Notes under the pieces: generated by a model | Told to the model about the DNA's origin: nothing | Seen by the model: only the letters and a program-made list of their open reading frames with translations | The model's database searches: none | Made by a program: the position numbers and the translations under genes | Part shown: positions 8,953-18,498 of the stretch, piece by piece | How positions within the stretch are numbered: position 1 is the stretch's first letter | Layout of the letters: every line of letters begins with the position of its first letter | Source: an uncultured Oscillatoriales cyanobacterium | Lineage (GTDB): Bacteria > Cyanobacteriota > Cyanobacteriia > Cyanobacteriales > Microcoleaceae | DNA: 64,000 nucleotides | Direction of reading: 5' to 3' | Assembly: GCA_903893625.1 (NCBI GenBank) | Contig: CAITND010000037.1 | Location: 1-64,000, forward strand

Positions 8953-10722
8953 ATGATTATATTCAACAAACTGAATGGGTTAAAAAAGGCTGTAATTATT
9001 CTGTTAGCACTGGTTCTGAGCGCCTGTAGTGCCGTTCAATCCCAAATTCCGTCTCGGTTGGTGGTTCCTAGTCCTAGTGGCCCAGATACCTTTAATTCGC
9101 CTCTGAATCAATCCGCCTATAGTGTCTTTGGGTATATGTATGACCCGTTAATTCAAGAAGACCCCGTAACTGGAGAATTAATTCCTAAATCGGGGTTAGC
9201 GGAAGCTTGGGAAATTTCCTCGGACAAACAAAAAATTATTATTACGTTAAAAGATGGGTTGAAGTGGTCAGATGGTGAACCCTTTACCGTTGATGATATT
9301 ATTTTTACCTATAATGATATTTATTTAAACGATAAAATTCCCACCAGTTTTAAAGATATTTTACGAGTGGGGAAAAGTCGAACTTTTCCGACGGTTAAAA
9401 AACTAGATAATCGTCGGGTTGAATTTACTGTTGCTGAACCTTTTGTCCCCTTTTTGCAATATGTAGCGGGATTAACGATTTTACCTGCTCATATTTTAAA
9501 AGCATCGATAACCGAAACCGATGCTCAGGGAAACCCTAAATTTTTAACCACTTGGGGAACCGATACTAACCCCCAAGATATTGTCGGAAATGGTCAATAT
9601 CGCATCCAAAGTTATACCCCTTATCAACGGGTTATTTTACAACGCAATCCCTATTATTGGCGCAAAGATAAACAGGGAAATCCTCAACCTTATATTGAAC
9701 AAATTGTCTGGCAAATTATTGAAAGTACCGATACTCAATTGTTGAATTTTCGTTCCGGTTCCTTAGATACTTTACAGATTCAACCGGAAGCATTTCCCTT
9801 ATTAAAACCGGAAGAAAAACGAGGACAATTTACCATTTTTAATGCGGGGCCAGAGATGGGAATGGTGTTTATGGGATTTAACCTAAATCAAGGTAAAAAT
9901 GCCCAAGGAAAACCCTTTGTTGATCCGATTAAATCCAAATGGTTTAATAATAAATCCTTCCGACAAGCGATTTATTATGCCATTAATCGGGAAGTGATGA
10001 AAAATAATCTCTATTTAGGATTAGGAGAACTGCAATTTTCTCCCTTTCCCGTACAAAGTCCGTTTTATTTATCTCCCGAAGCCGGATTAAAAACCTATCT
10101 CTATGATCCTGAAAAGGCGAAAAAGTTGTTAATCGATGCCGGATTTAAGTATAATAATCAGGGACAATTAACTGATAGTCAAGGTAATCAGGTTCGCTTT
10201 ACCCTTTTAGCCAGTGCGGGTAAAAAAATTCGGGAACAAATGGGAACCCAAATCAACCAAGATCTCGCTAAAATTGGCATTGAAATTGATTTATTATTTC
10301 TCAACTTTAATACCTTAGTAGAACGCCTCTCCAGTTCTCGCAACTGGGATACTTATCTAGGGGGATTCTTGGGAGGAGGAGTTGAACCTCATGGGGGTTA
10401 TAATATTTGGTCAGTGCATGGACGGTTACACACCTTTAATCAAGGGCCGCAACCCGGAGAACCGGAAATCAAAGGTTGGAAAGTATCGGATTGGGAACAA
10501 GAAATTGATGATTTATTTGTGAAAGCTTCCCAAGAATTTGATCCCGAAAAACGCAAAGAACTCTATGGAAAAGCTCAACAAATTATTGCTGAAAAAGTGC
10601 CTTTCTTATATATGGTTAATCCTCTCGTCTTGGAAGCCATCCGCGATCGCGTTCAAGGCATTAAATACACGCCATTAGGAGGAGGATTTTGGAATTTGTA
10701 TGAATTAAGGATTGCTGAATAA
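8953..10722 (+). CDS. Peptide/oligosaccharide ABC transporter solute-binding lipoprotein (SBP family 5)
   Basis: 589 aa from the ATG at 8953. The N-terminus is a lipoprotein signal peptide with lipobox LSAC (Cys about residue 25 is the lipidation site). The rest matches extracellular solute-binding family 5 (DppA/OppA type): SGLAEAWEISSDKQKIIITL, LKWSDGEPFTVDDI, NPYYWR and FRQAIYYAINRE. It sits on the outer face of the plasma membrane and delivers ligand to a permease. No permease or ATPase genes are adjacent, so it probably serves components encoded elsewhere. Confidence 0.9.
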   Translation: MIIFNKLNGLKKAVIILLALVLSACSAVQSQIPSRLVVPSPSGPDTFNSPLNQSAYSVFGYMYDPLIQEDPVTGELIPKSGLAEAWEISSDKQKIIITLKDGLKWSDGEPFTVDDIIFTYNDIYLNDKIPTSFKDILRVGKSRTFPTVKKLDNRRVEFTVAEPFVPFLQYVAGLTILPAHILKASITETDAQGNPKFLTTWGTDTNPQDIVGNGQYRIQSYTPYQRVILQRNPYYWRKDKQGNPQPYIEQIVWQIIESTDTQLLNFRSGSLDTLQIQPEAFPLLKPEEKRGQFTIFNAGPEMGMVFMGFNLNQGKNAQGKPFVDPIKSKWFNNKSFRQAIYYAINREVMKNNLYLGLGELQFSPFPVQSPFYLSPEAGLKTYLYDPEKAKKLLIDAGFKYNNQGQLTDSQGNQVRFTLLASAGKKIREQMGTQINQDLAKIGIEIDLLFLNFNTLVERLSSSRNWDTYLGGFLGGGVEPHGGYNIWSVHGRLHTFNQGPQPGEPEIKGWKVSDWEQEIDDLFVKASQEFDPEKRKELYGKAQQIIAEKVPFLYMVNPLVLEAIRDRVQGIKYTPLGGGFWNLYELRIAE

Positions 10723-10818
10723 TCGGGAATGGGCAATAGCAAAGAATAAAGAAAAATGGATTTATCTAATGTCTAATGATGATTGCTCTGATCAGAATAC
10801 TCGAAAAATAAATCGCCA

Positions 10819-10865
10819 TTACCTATTGCCTATTACCTATTACCTATTACCTATTCCCTATTACC
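10819..10865 (+). repeat. Heptanucleotide tandem repeat (ACCTATT type)
   Basis: About six units of a 7-bp motif, mostly TACCTAT with variants GCCTATT and CCCTATT, lie immediately upstream of larB. This is the short tandemly repeated repetitive (STRR) class known from cyanobacteria. Similar arrays are at 46666-46747 and 59473-59582. Confidence 0.85.
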
Positions 10866-10881
10866 TTAAATGTGAATCCTG

Positions 10882-11658
10882 ATGAATCCTGAAGCCTTAC
10901 AACAGTTACTTGAATCCGTTGCATCCGGTCAAATTACGCCGACGGATGCGTTAGATAAAATTAAATATTTTGACTTTGAACCCGTTGGAGATTTTGCCCG
11001 TATTGATCATCATCGGAAATTAAGAACCGGATTTCCTGAAGTGGTTTGGGGACTGAATAAAACCCCCGCACAAATTATCAGTATTATGGAAGTGATGCGT
11101 CCGCGAAATCCGGTGGTGATGGCGACTCGGATTGAACCGGATGTTTATCAACAACTCCAAGAAAAAATACCAGATTTATACTATTATGAATTAGCGAAAA
11201 TTTGTGCGATTCAACCTGCTAAGATTCCCGAAGCAAATGCTAACGGAAACATTACCATTGTAACGGCGGGAACTGCTGATTTACCCGTCGCCGAAGAAGC
11301 CGCCATCACCGCCACCTTATCTGGTTTTGAGGTAAAACGGTTATGGGATGTAGGAGTAGCTGGAATTCATCGGTTACTGAGTAGTTGGGATTTAATTGCA
11401 GATGCGGATGTGTTAATTGTGGTTGCCGGAATGGAAGGAGCCTTACCTGGTGTGGTTGCAGGTTTAGCCGATTGTCCGGTGATTGCTGTTCCCACCAGTG
11501 TCGGTTATGGCGCGAGTTTTAATGGGTTAGCACCCCTGTTAACGATGTTGAATTCCTGTGCGGCGGGAGTCGGTGTTGTGAATATTGATAATGGTTTTGG
11601 GGCGGCGATTTTAGCCTGCCAAATTTTAAGATTAGGAGAACGATTAAAGCAACGTTAA
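10882..11658 (+). CDS. larB: Pyridinium-3,5-biscarboxylic acid mononucleotide synthase LarB (PurE-like)
   Basis: 258 aa. The N-terminal helical region is followed by a PurE/AIR-carboxylase-like domain with TAGTADLPVAEEA, VVAGMEGALPGVVAGL and VPTSVGYGASFNGL. LarB carboxylates and hydrolyses nicotinic acid adenine dinucleotide in synthesis of the nickel-pincer cofactor of lactate racemase; that role is known for the family. larC and larE are not in the window, and in many cyanobacteria larB stands alone, so its product here could be used otherwise. Confidence 0.9.
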   Translation: MNPEALQQLLESVASGQITPTDALDKIKYFDFEPVGDFARIDHHRKLRTGFPEVVWGLNKTPAQIISIMEVMRPRNPVVMATRIEPDVYQQLQEKIPDLYYYELAKICAIQPAKIPEANANGNITIVTAGTADLPVAEEAAITATLSGFEVKRLWDVGVAGIHRLLSSWDLIADADVLIVVAGMEGALPGVVAGLADCPVIAVPTSVGYGASFNGLAPLLTMLNSCAAGVGVVNIDNGFGAAILACQILRLGERLKQR

Positions 11659-11663
11659 AAATA

Positions 11664-11703
11664 CAGAAACCGGGTTTCTATCATGTGAGAAACCCGGTTT
11701 CTG
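11664..11703. terminator. Palindromic repeat between convergent larB and GNAT genes, probable bidirectional terminator
   Basis: CAGAAACCGGGTTTCT (11664-11679) and AGAAACCCGGTTTCTG (11688-11703) form a 16-bp inverted repeat with an 8-nt spacer, exactly between two converging genes. It belongs to the dispersed AGAAACCSGGTTTCT family. No long T-run, so termination is inferred from stem strength and position. Confidence 0.6.
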
Positions 11704-11709
11704 GGAAAA

Positions 11710-12393
11710 TTAAATACGTTTCTGTAAAAATAAACGTCGAGGTTGTCCTAATAATACTGAATCCCAACCCGAATCAATGTCTTTTAATCGATAACCCATT
11801 TTGTAATAAAGATGTCTAGCTGGGGGATTATTTTCTAAAACATGAAGATAAACATTAGAAAATCCCCAACATTGGGCCGTTTGTTCACAAATTCTGAGTA
11901 ACTCTTGGGCAATTCCCTGCTGTCGATATTGGGGATGAACCGCCAAATTAGACAAATACGGATATCGAGAGGCTAAGGATAATTGCCAAGCATAACGCGA
12001 TCGCAAACCCATTTCTACTGTTCCCAAAACATACTCTTTCGGATGTCCATAACCCGGCGTCGAAACCTCCGGTGATGAAGCAACAGCAACTAAACATAGA
12101 TATTGATCTGAACCCATTAATAGACGAGTGCGTAAATCCTCATAAATCCCCAACCGTAAAATCGGATAAACCCAGCCCCAAATGCCCTCACGGGTATGAA
12201 AACTATCGGCCAAAACATCCGCCAATGCCGTTAGATCTGCCAAGGTTGCAGGCCGAATCTGTAAACGAGAACAATCGATAGAATATCCTGTCGGTGGGAG
12301 GGTTCCCGTCCCAGAGAGGTTTTCCCATCCAGCCCGGTTTCCGCATCCCAGAAAAGATGTGTTAGATCTCGAAGTGGAAAACAAATGATTCAC
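11710..12393 (-). CDS. GNAT family N-acetyltransferase
   Basis: 227 aa. The GNAT fold is shown by LQIRPATLADLTALADVLA near residue 45, the acetyl-CoA pyrophosphate-binding segment LAVHPQYRQQGIAQELL (V-x-P-x-x-R-x-x-G-I) and YLHVLENNPPARHLYYKMGY at the end. The first 40 residues are unconserved-looking and the true start may be internal. Substrate is unknown; related plastid and cyanobacterial GNATs acetylate protein N-termini or lysines. It converges on larB. Confidence 0.85.
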   Translation of the reverse strand: MNHLFSTSRSNTSFLGCGNRAGWENLSGTGTLPPTGYSIDCSRLQIRPATLADLTALADVLADSFHTREGIWGWVYPILRLGIYEDLRTRLLMGSDQYLCLVAVASSPEVSTPGYGHPKEYVLGTVEMGLRSRYAWQLSLASRYPYLSNLAVHPQYRQQGIAQELLRICEQTAQCWGFSNVYLHVLENNPPARHLYYKMGYRLKDIDSGWDSVLLGQPRRLFLQKRI

Positions 12394-12960
12394 CAGTTTA
12401 GGGATAACAAAATATTAGTAAAGATCAGCCATTATATCTAATCCTTGCCCATCTAACTTTGTGAGAAAATCAGGTAATTCCACACCCAGGATTATCAAGG
12501 TACAATAAATATTGTGCATCAATATCCTGATTGTGGTTTAACCAACATTTTTACAACAAAAGTAGACACAGATTGAAGATGGCCTGGATTTCGGGCCGTG
12601 TTTGACCCTTGGGAATCGATTCAACCTAGAATAGCGATGGATTCCAGTTAGGATTGGTACAGAATGGGTAGCGGTTGACGGTTAACAGCCCATCTGCCAA
12701 GAGTCAACACCGATTTGTTGTCAGATATGAAGCCGCGTTGGGGTTTCCTGGTGAGATCCTCTCATGGGGTATTCAAGCTGTCGATTCTGACTGACCACCA
12801 ACCTACAACCGAGAATCATAAGATAAATAGGGGGCATCCTCAATAATCAAGCAACTTGACACTTTTTTAACCCTGATAACCCGGTAGGGGCGGGTTCATC
12901 CCGATCTGTGTCAATCACAGACCATCGCCCCCTACAGCCCTTGCAGCAGGAGATCGGTGC
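12394..12960. other. Gene-free 567-bp leader upstream of the kinase-cyclase gene
   Basis: No ORF supported on either strand. At 12884-12897 lies GTAGGGGCGGGTTC, with a partial inverted partner CGCCCCCTAC near 12926-12936; this is the same palindrome family that flanks the RAYT gene. AGCGGTTGACGGTTAAC near 12670 belongs to the GTTAAC/GTCAAC repeat family. The long leader may hold the regulatory region of the downstream signalling gene. Confidence 0.5.
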
Positions 12961-15900
12961 ATGAATTCCCAGAAACAATCTAAACCGACTATCTTAGTTG
13001 TCGATGATGAACCCGATAACCTAGATCTGCTGTATCGCACCTTTCATCGGGAATACCGTGTATTGCGAGCAGAAGGCGGGCTAACGGCGCTAGACATTTT
13101 AGCGTCTCAGTCTGACGTGGCTGTGATTATTTCCGATCAACGAATGCCGCAAATGAGCGGAACGGAATTCCTCAGTTTAACGGCTGTTCAATATCCCGAT
13201 ATTATTCGGATTATTCTTACAGGTTATACCGACGTTGAAGATTTAGTTGAAGCGATTAACTCCGGTAAAGTCTTTAAATATGTTACCAAACCTTGGGACG
13301 CAGATGAACTCAAAGCCATTGTTAAACAAGCCTTAGAAACCCATACCGTTCTCAAATCCCGCACCGAAGAACTACGCCGCGCCCTCCAACAAGAATCCCT
13401 CCTCTATGCCGTTACTAATACCATTCGCTCCGCCCCCAACTATCGGGAAATGCTACAACGGATTGTGGAAACGGTGGGTCAAATGTTTGAAGTTCGGTAT
13501 TGCATTCTGCGACCCTTCCAAGACGGGCAAATGGTGGATGAATGGTTCCTGTATCAGTCGGGACGAGGGGATATTCTGGAAACCTCAGATAGCCAAAATC
13601 CCTCAACGGATCTGCTGCGGTTATTGGTCTGGGAAACCACCGATGTTGAAGTGATCCAAGATGTTGATACCGATGAACGGGTAATATCGGTGCTGGCTCG
13701 TCAACAGGCCTATACTCAAAGCCAGATTCGCTCCAGTTTAGTTGTACCTCTATTCTACCAACTGGACTTAATGGCCGTGTTAGCCCTACATCACTGCGAG
13801 GAGTCCCATATTTGGCTCGATCATGAAGTCCAACTGGTGATTACCGTTGCCGATCAAGCGGCTTTGGCCCTATCCCAAGCTCGTGCTTATGAACAGGTGC
13901 GAGAACTGGCGAAACGGGAAGCCCTGGTGAATATGATTACATCGGCGATTCGTTCTAGTTTGAATCCCCGCACGATTTTTGCCGCCATTACCCAACAATT
14001 GGGAGAAGCGTTGCAAGTGGATGGATGTGCTTTATCCCTGTGGACAAAAGATGATGAATATGTCCAGTGTGTAGGATTATATGATGCCGCTCGTCAGGCT
14101 TCGATGGTCAGCGATGAATGGTCGTTAGAGTCTCCTCCTAGCTCCGTTGAATCTGTTGAATCCGTTGAACCCTCGCTTCAGCTACAGCAGCCCCTGGAAA
14201 TGCTGCCTCAATCTTTAGTTCCAATTCGAGGAAACCCGGTATTGCAACAAGTATTACGCACCGGACAACCCGTTGTCATTGATGATTTAGACCTCCAACC
14301 GGAATCACATATTGCTGAATTACCTCTGCGTTCGGCTTCCAAAGCGTTGATGGTGGTGCCTTTGCTCTCCGATAGTCAGATTATTGGTAGTATTTCTCTG
14401 CGACAAAACAATCGGATTCGCAAATGGCAAGAGGCGGAAATTAATTTAGTGCAAGTGGTGGCGGTACAAGCGGCTTTAGCCGTGCAACAGGCTCGTTTAT
14501 ATCAAAAAACCCGACAACAAGCCGAACGATTATTAGAAGCAGATCGGGTAAAAACGGAATTTTTTCAAAATATTTCCCATGAGTTTCGGACTCCCTTAAC
14601 GTTAATGATTGGGCCGTTAGAATCGGCGATTAATCAACAGCAAGATTTACCCTTAGATCAATCGAAAATCGCGTTAAGAAATTCTAGGCGACTGTTACGG
14701 TTAGTCAATCAATTGTTAGATTTACAACGATTTGATGCGGGACGAATGCAGCCCAGTTTTCGCCCATGTGATTTGATTTCCTTTTGTCACAGTACCGTTG
14801 AATCGTTTCAACCCTATTGTCATAAGAAAGAAATTTACTTAGAAACGGATTTAAACACCTGTCCTTTGTTGTATTTAGATTTAGAACGGTTTGATAAAGT
14901 TCTCTATAATTTACTCTCGAATGCGATGAAGTTTACGCCCACTGGAGGAACAATTACCTTAAGAGTTGAACCCCTGGGAGATCATTGTCGTTTACAAGTT
15001 ACAGACACTGGAATTGGGATTAAACCGGAACAAATTCCCTATTTATTTGAACGTTTTCGTCAAGCGGAAGGTTCTGCAAATCGTTCCTATGAAGGGTCGG
15101 GTTTAGGATTAGCATTAGTTAAAGAATTAGTGGAACTCCACAAAGGACAAATTTCTGTGGAGTCGATTTATGGCAAAGGTACAACTTTTACCGTTTGGTT
15201 ACAACAGGGAACGGCCCATTTACCCGGAGATCAAGTCTTGGAGATTCCGGCGGAGTTAAATTCGAGTCGCGCCTCGGTGGAATTTTCGGATGTGGAAGTG
15301 GATGTGATCGAGGATGACAGCAGTAATGGGGTGGAAGTGGCGGAAGAAAATATACTTTTAGGGGAAAATACCTCCTCGACGAATTTAGTGTTAGTAGTGG
15401 ATGATAACCCCGATTTACGGCGTTATGTATCGAAGATTCTCCGCCAGTCGGGATACAACGTGGTGGTGGCTTGTAATGGGGCGGAAGGGTTTGAAATGGC
15501 CCAACACTATCACCCCGAAGTGATTATTACCGATTTAATGATGCCTTTGGTATCGGGGTTAGATTTAATTCGGTTAATTCGAGAAAACCCCGAATTGAAG
15601 GGAACTCCGATGATTTTATTAACGGCTAAAGCGGATGAAGAAACCCGTTTAGAGGGTGTTGAACGGGGGGCCGATGCCTATCTGTCCAAACCGTTTAATG
15701 ATCGGGAACTGTTGGCAGAAGTGAAGAATTTACAATCTTTAAAAGAGAATGAACGGCGAATGTCTGAATTAAATCGGTATTTAACGGAGTCTGTGTTAAA
15801 ACGGTTTTTACCGGAAACAATGGTCAAAAAAGCCGCTACGGGGGAATTGGCGTTGGATCTGAGTCCTGAACCTCGGTTAATTACGATTTTATTTAGTGAT

Positions 15901-16452
15901 ATTGTCGGATTTACCCAGATGTCGAATCAGTTACAATCTCAGGGAATTGCGGTGGTGTTAAATGAGTATTTAGCAGAGATGACACGGGTAATTTTTGCCA
16001 ATGGGGGTACGGTAGATAAGTTTGTTGGGGATGCGGTGATGGCGTTATATGGTGCACCGGAGGAGTTAGCTGCGGAAAAACAGGTCAAACAGGCGGTGAA
16101 TTCAGCGCGGCAAATGTTGCGATCGCTTGATAAATTAAATCAACACTGGCGAGAACAGGGAATTATCGGAGAAAATGGGGTTCAACCCGTGCGTTTCCGG
16201 TGTGGAATTCATATCGGGACGGCCGTTGTCGGGATGTTTGGATCTCAGGAACGTTCAGATTATACCGCCATTGGCCCTGCGGTAAATATGGCTGCTCGGT
16301 TACAAGAAGTTGCCCATCCCAATAGTATTTTAGTCTCTACAGAAGTAGCTAACTATCTCCCCCCAGAGGAAATTTTAAACCAAGAATTCCATAAATTAAA
16401 AGGCATTGGCGACGAAGTATTAACGTTTATGGTTAATCCCGAACTTCCGTAG
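12961..16452 (+). CDS. Multidomain REC-GAF-GAF-histidine kinase-REC-class III nucleotide cyclase
   Basis: 1163 aa. Order: receiver domain with phospho-acceptor D59 (SDQRMP); two GAF domains about 150-305 and 325-510; HisKA with H540 (ISHEFRTPL); HATPase with NAMKFTPTGG, DTGIGI and GSGLGLALV; a second receiver with D858 (ITDLMMP); and a C-terminal class III cyclase, 965-1160. The cyclase keeps metal Asp residues D980 (FSDIVGFT) and D1024 (GDAVMALYG), the Lys of VDKFVGD that favours ATP, and VNMAARL. All catalytic sites look intact, suggesting phosphorelay control of cAMP output. Cytosolic: no membrane segment. Confidence 0.93.
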   Translation: MNSQKQSKPTILVVDDEPDNLDLLYRTFHREYRVLRAEGGLTALDILASQSDVAVIISDQRMPQMSGTEFLSLTAVQYPDIIRIILTGYTDVEDLVEAINSGKVFKYVTKPWDADELKAIVKQALETHTVLKSRTEELRRALQQESLLYAVTNTIRSAPNYREMLQRIVETVGQMFEVRYCILRPFQDGQMVDEWFLYQSGRGDILETSDSQNPSTDLLRLLVWETTDVEVIQDVDTDERVISVLARQQAYTQSQIRSSLVVPLFYQLDLMAVLALHHCEESHIWLDHEVQLVITVADQAALALSQARAYEQVRELAKREALVNMITSAIRSSLNPRTIFAAITQQLGEALQVDGCALSLWTKDDEYVQCVGLYDAARQASMVSDEWSLESPPSSVESVESVEPSLQLQQPLEMLPQSLVPIRGNPVLQQVLRTGQPVVIDDLDLQPESHIAELPLRSASKALMVVPLLSDSQIIGSISLRQNNRIRKWQEAEINLVQVVAVQAALAVQQARLYQKTRQQAERLLEADRVKTEFFQNISHEFRTPLTLMIGPLESAINQQQDLPLDQSKIALRNSRRLLRLVNQLLDLQRFDAGRMQPSFRPCDLISFCHSTVESFQPYCHKKEIYLETDLNTCPLLYLDLERFDKVLYNLLSNAMKFTPTGGTITLRVEPLGDHCRLQVTDTGIGIKPEQIPYLFERFRQAEGSANRSYEGSGLGLALVKELVELHKGQISVESIYGKGTTFTVWLQQGTAHLPGDQVLEIPAELNSSRASVEFSDVEVDVIEDDSSNGVEVAEENILLGENTSSTNLVLVVDDNPDLRRYVSKILRQSGYNVVVACNGAEGFEMAQHYHPEVIITDLMMPLVSGLDLIRLIRENPELKGTPMILLTAKADEETRLEGVERGADAYLSKPFNDRELLAEVKNLQSLKENERRMSELNRYLTESVLKRFLPETMVKKAATGELALDLSPEPRLITILFSDIVGFTQMSNQLQSQGIAVVLNEYLAEMTRVIFANGGTVDKFVGDAVMALYGAPEELAAEKQVKQAVNSARQMLRSLDKLNQHWREQGIIGENGVQPVRFRCGIHIGTAVVGMFGSQERSDYTAIGPAVNMAARLQEVAHPNSILVSTEVANYLPPEEILNQEFHKLKGIGDEVLTFMVNPELP

Positions 16453-16481
16453 GGTGTGTAAGCTCCGCGCACGCACCATCC

Positions 16482-16544
16482 GTAGGGGCGGGTTCAACAA
16501 AATCTGACAAATCCCACAAATAATCTTTCTAAACCCGCCCCACT
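16482..16544. repeat. REP-like inverted repeat GTAGGGGCGGGTT...AAACCCGCCCC
   Basis: GTAGGGGCGGGTTC at 16482-16495 faces AAACCCGCCCC near 16531-16541, just after the kinase-cyclase stop. It is the same motif as the units around the RAYT gene at 41.9-43.1 kb, so it is probably a dispersed REP copy. Confidence 0.65.
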
Positions 16545-16646
16545 TAACTAATTTTTTAAAAAAGTCTGTAGGAGTTGGGTTTCTAAACGCAGGTGAAAAG
16601 AGGGTTTGGAGACCAAACCCCTACAATAAAATTTTATAACTATAAA

Positions 16647-18305
16647 CTAGCTTCTAGCTAGAAACGAGGTGTAGTTTTTAACGGCTTCGGGTTGAGAGGG
16701 AACGCCTTTTTTCATTAATATAACTCCATCTCTAAACTCAATAATGCCGTATTCTTTTTGATCAGTTAACTGTTCAATCCGTTGAGTAATTTCTTTTAAC
16801 GCATCCCGATCACCTGAAAACGCTACACCATATTTTTGTAATTGCCATAAATCGGCTAAAATATATTCAACAGAAATCACGTCTCCGGCATCATTTCTTA
16901 ACTGATATAACGGAAACCTTAATATTTCTCGGCGACCGGATAAATGAGGCACAATATAAGTCGTTGTGGCGACACTGGCATCGGCAGGAATTGCATCTAT
17001 TAACGGTCTAAATTGAGCAACGTGCGACCATTGAGTTGTCACGGGAATATAAACCCAAGGATCAATAGAATCAGGAATAATAAAATAGAGGTTACGATGG
17101 GGATTTGATGTGAAACTAAAAAACAACGATAACCCAATACAAAATAGCCAAAATCGTTTAAATTTAGGGGAAGGTAGGGAAATTTTAGCAACCGTTTCAG
17201 AAGTTAATTGAGCTTGTTCTGTTAAACGCTGTTGTCGATTTCCCCACCATAATATTGTTCCATAAAATAACCCTGGAACTACGGTTAAGGCATATCGAAT
17301 CGTAATTGATAATACCGATTCTCCCTTCGCCATGAATAGTTTTAAGAGGGGAAAACCTGCTATCATCCAAGAAGCGGGAGCAATGGCGGGAATAAAAGCT
17401 AAGGGCAACCATTGACCTAATAAATATTTTAATGTTCCCCAAAAGGGGGTAAAAAGTTCAACAATTAATCGCCCCGGATTATTAATAATTCCCCAAAGAA
17501 TTTCTAAGGTTGAAGCTTCCTCACCATCGGCATATTGACCAAACCGTTCCATCATAAACCGTTCGGAAATATCCGCCGAAAATAAAGGCATGATAAAATT
17601 AGTTAGGGCTAAAATATAACCAAAACTCAGTAAACAGACTAAAACACCTTGCATCGGATAACGTTTACTTAAAATTAGATAAACCCCAATTCCAAATAAA
17701 TTGATGCCGGAATCTTCCCGAACCATTAAAATTAAAATGGCACATACCCAAAATAACCACCACCAGCGTTTTTCCATTGCTAGTAATGCCGTAAACATAA
17801 ATAACGGAATTTGACAGATATCATGAAAATTACTCAGGGTAGGGCCGATCACGGCATTTGCAGCATAAAAGCTAACCGTAATTAAGGCAGCTAAGGGAGG
17901 TTCTAAGTGTTGACGAGCTAGGACATAGAGCACCAGTCCAGCAACCGTGATTAATGTTACCTGTAATACCGTTAGGGTGACAGGGGAGGGAAATAATGTA
18001 TACAGAGGCAACCACAGTAACAAAGCTGGGGTAAAATGCTGTCCTAAACGATGGTAGCTAACGCTGGGAAACTCTCCCTGGTGGACAACATTCGTGGAGA
18101 GTGCAGAAGACAGGGAACTCTGAAACAACCGTCCATGAGCGCTATTCCAAAACACTTGATTGAAAATGCCTTGATCATAAGAGGCATAAAAACTGAAGTA
18201 ACGGTGTAGAGTTAAGCCTAAACTAATGATAAAGAATGCGATCGCAACGCCTACGACCCATCGGAATGAGGAATTTTTTTGCCAGTTTTGCCAGCTTAGG
18301 AACAT
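16647..18305 (-). CDS. DUF2079 multi-span membrane protein
   Basis: 552 aa with about ten hydrophobic segments spread from residue 15 to 410, beginning WVVGVAIAFFIISLGLTL, then a soluble C-terminal domain of about 140 residues. The SFYASYDQGIFNQVFWNSAHGR segment after helix 1 is the DUF2079 signature, a family related to glycosyltransferase-type (GT-C) membrane proteins, with the acidic D of the first loop conserved. Function is unknown; a sugar-transfer role is only inference. It is divergent from sasA. Confidence 0.85.
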   Translation of the reverse strand: MFLSWQNWQKNSSFRWVVGVAIAFFIISLGLTLHRYFSFYASYDQGIFNQVFWNSAHGRLFQSSLSSALSTNVVHQGEFPSVSYHRLGQHFTPALLLWLPLYTLFPSPVTLTVLQVTLITVAGLVLYVLARQHLEPPLAALITVSFYAANAVIGPTLSNFHDICQIPLFMFTALLAMEKRWWWLFWVCAILILMVREDSGINLFGIGVYLILSKRYPMQGVLVCLLSFGYILALTNFIMPLFSADISERFMMERFGQYADGEEASTLEILWGIINNPGRLIVELFTPFWGTLKYLLGQWLPLAFIPAIAPASWMIAGFPLLKLFMAKGESVLSITIRYALTVVPGLFYGTILWWGNRQQRLTEQAQLTSETVAKISLPSPKFKRFWLFCIGLSLFFSFTSNPHRNLYFIIPDSIDPWVYIPVTTQWSHVAQFRPLIDAIPADASVATTTYIVPHLSGRREILRFPLYQLRNDAGDVISVEYILADLWQLQKYGVAFSGDRDALKEITQRIEQLTDQKEYGIIEFRDGVILMKKGVPSQPEAVKNYTSFLARS

Positions 18306-18498
18306 TCTGGATCTACCCTAATTTTTTACATGGTTATCAAGCAAGACCCCTATACACTCAAGACAGGTGGGGGACACAAGCAACACTTCCGGTCAACAGT
18401 CTACCACTCTCTCCTAACTTCCCGGCTTCCCCAATTCTCAAAAAAAAATCAAATCTAAAGAAGATATTAAATTACACTATAGATAAAAGCAGTTGCCA

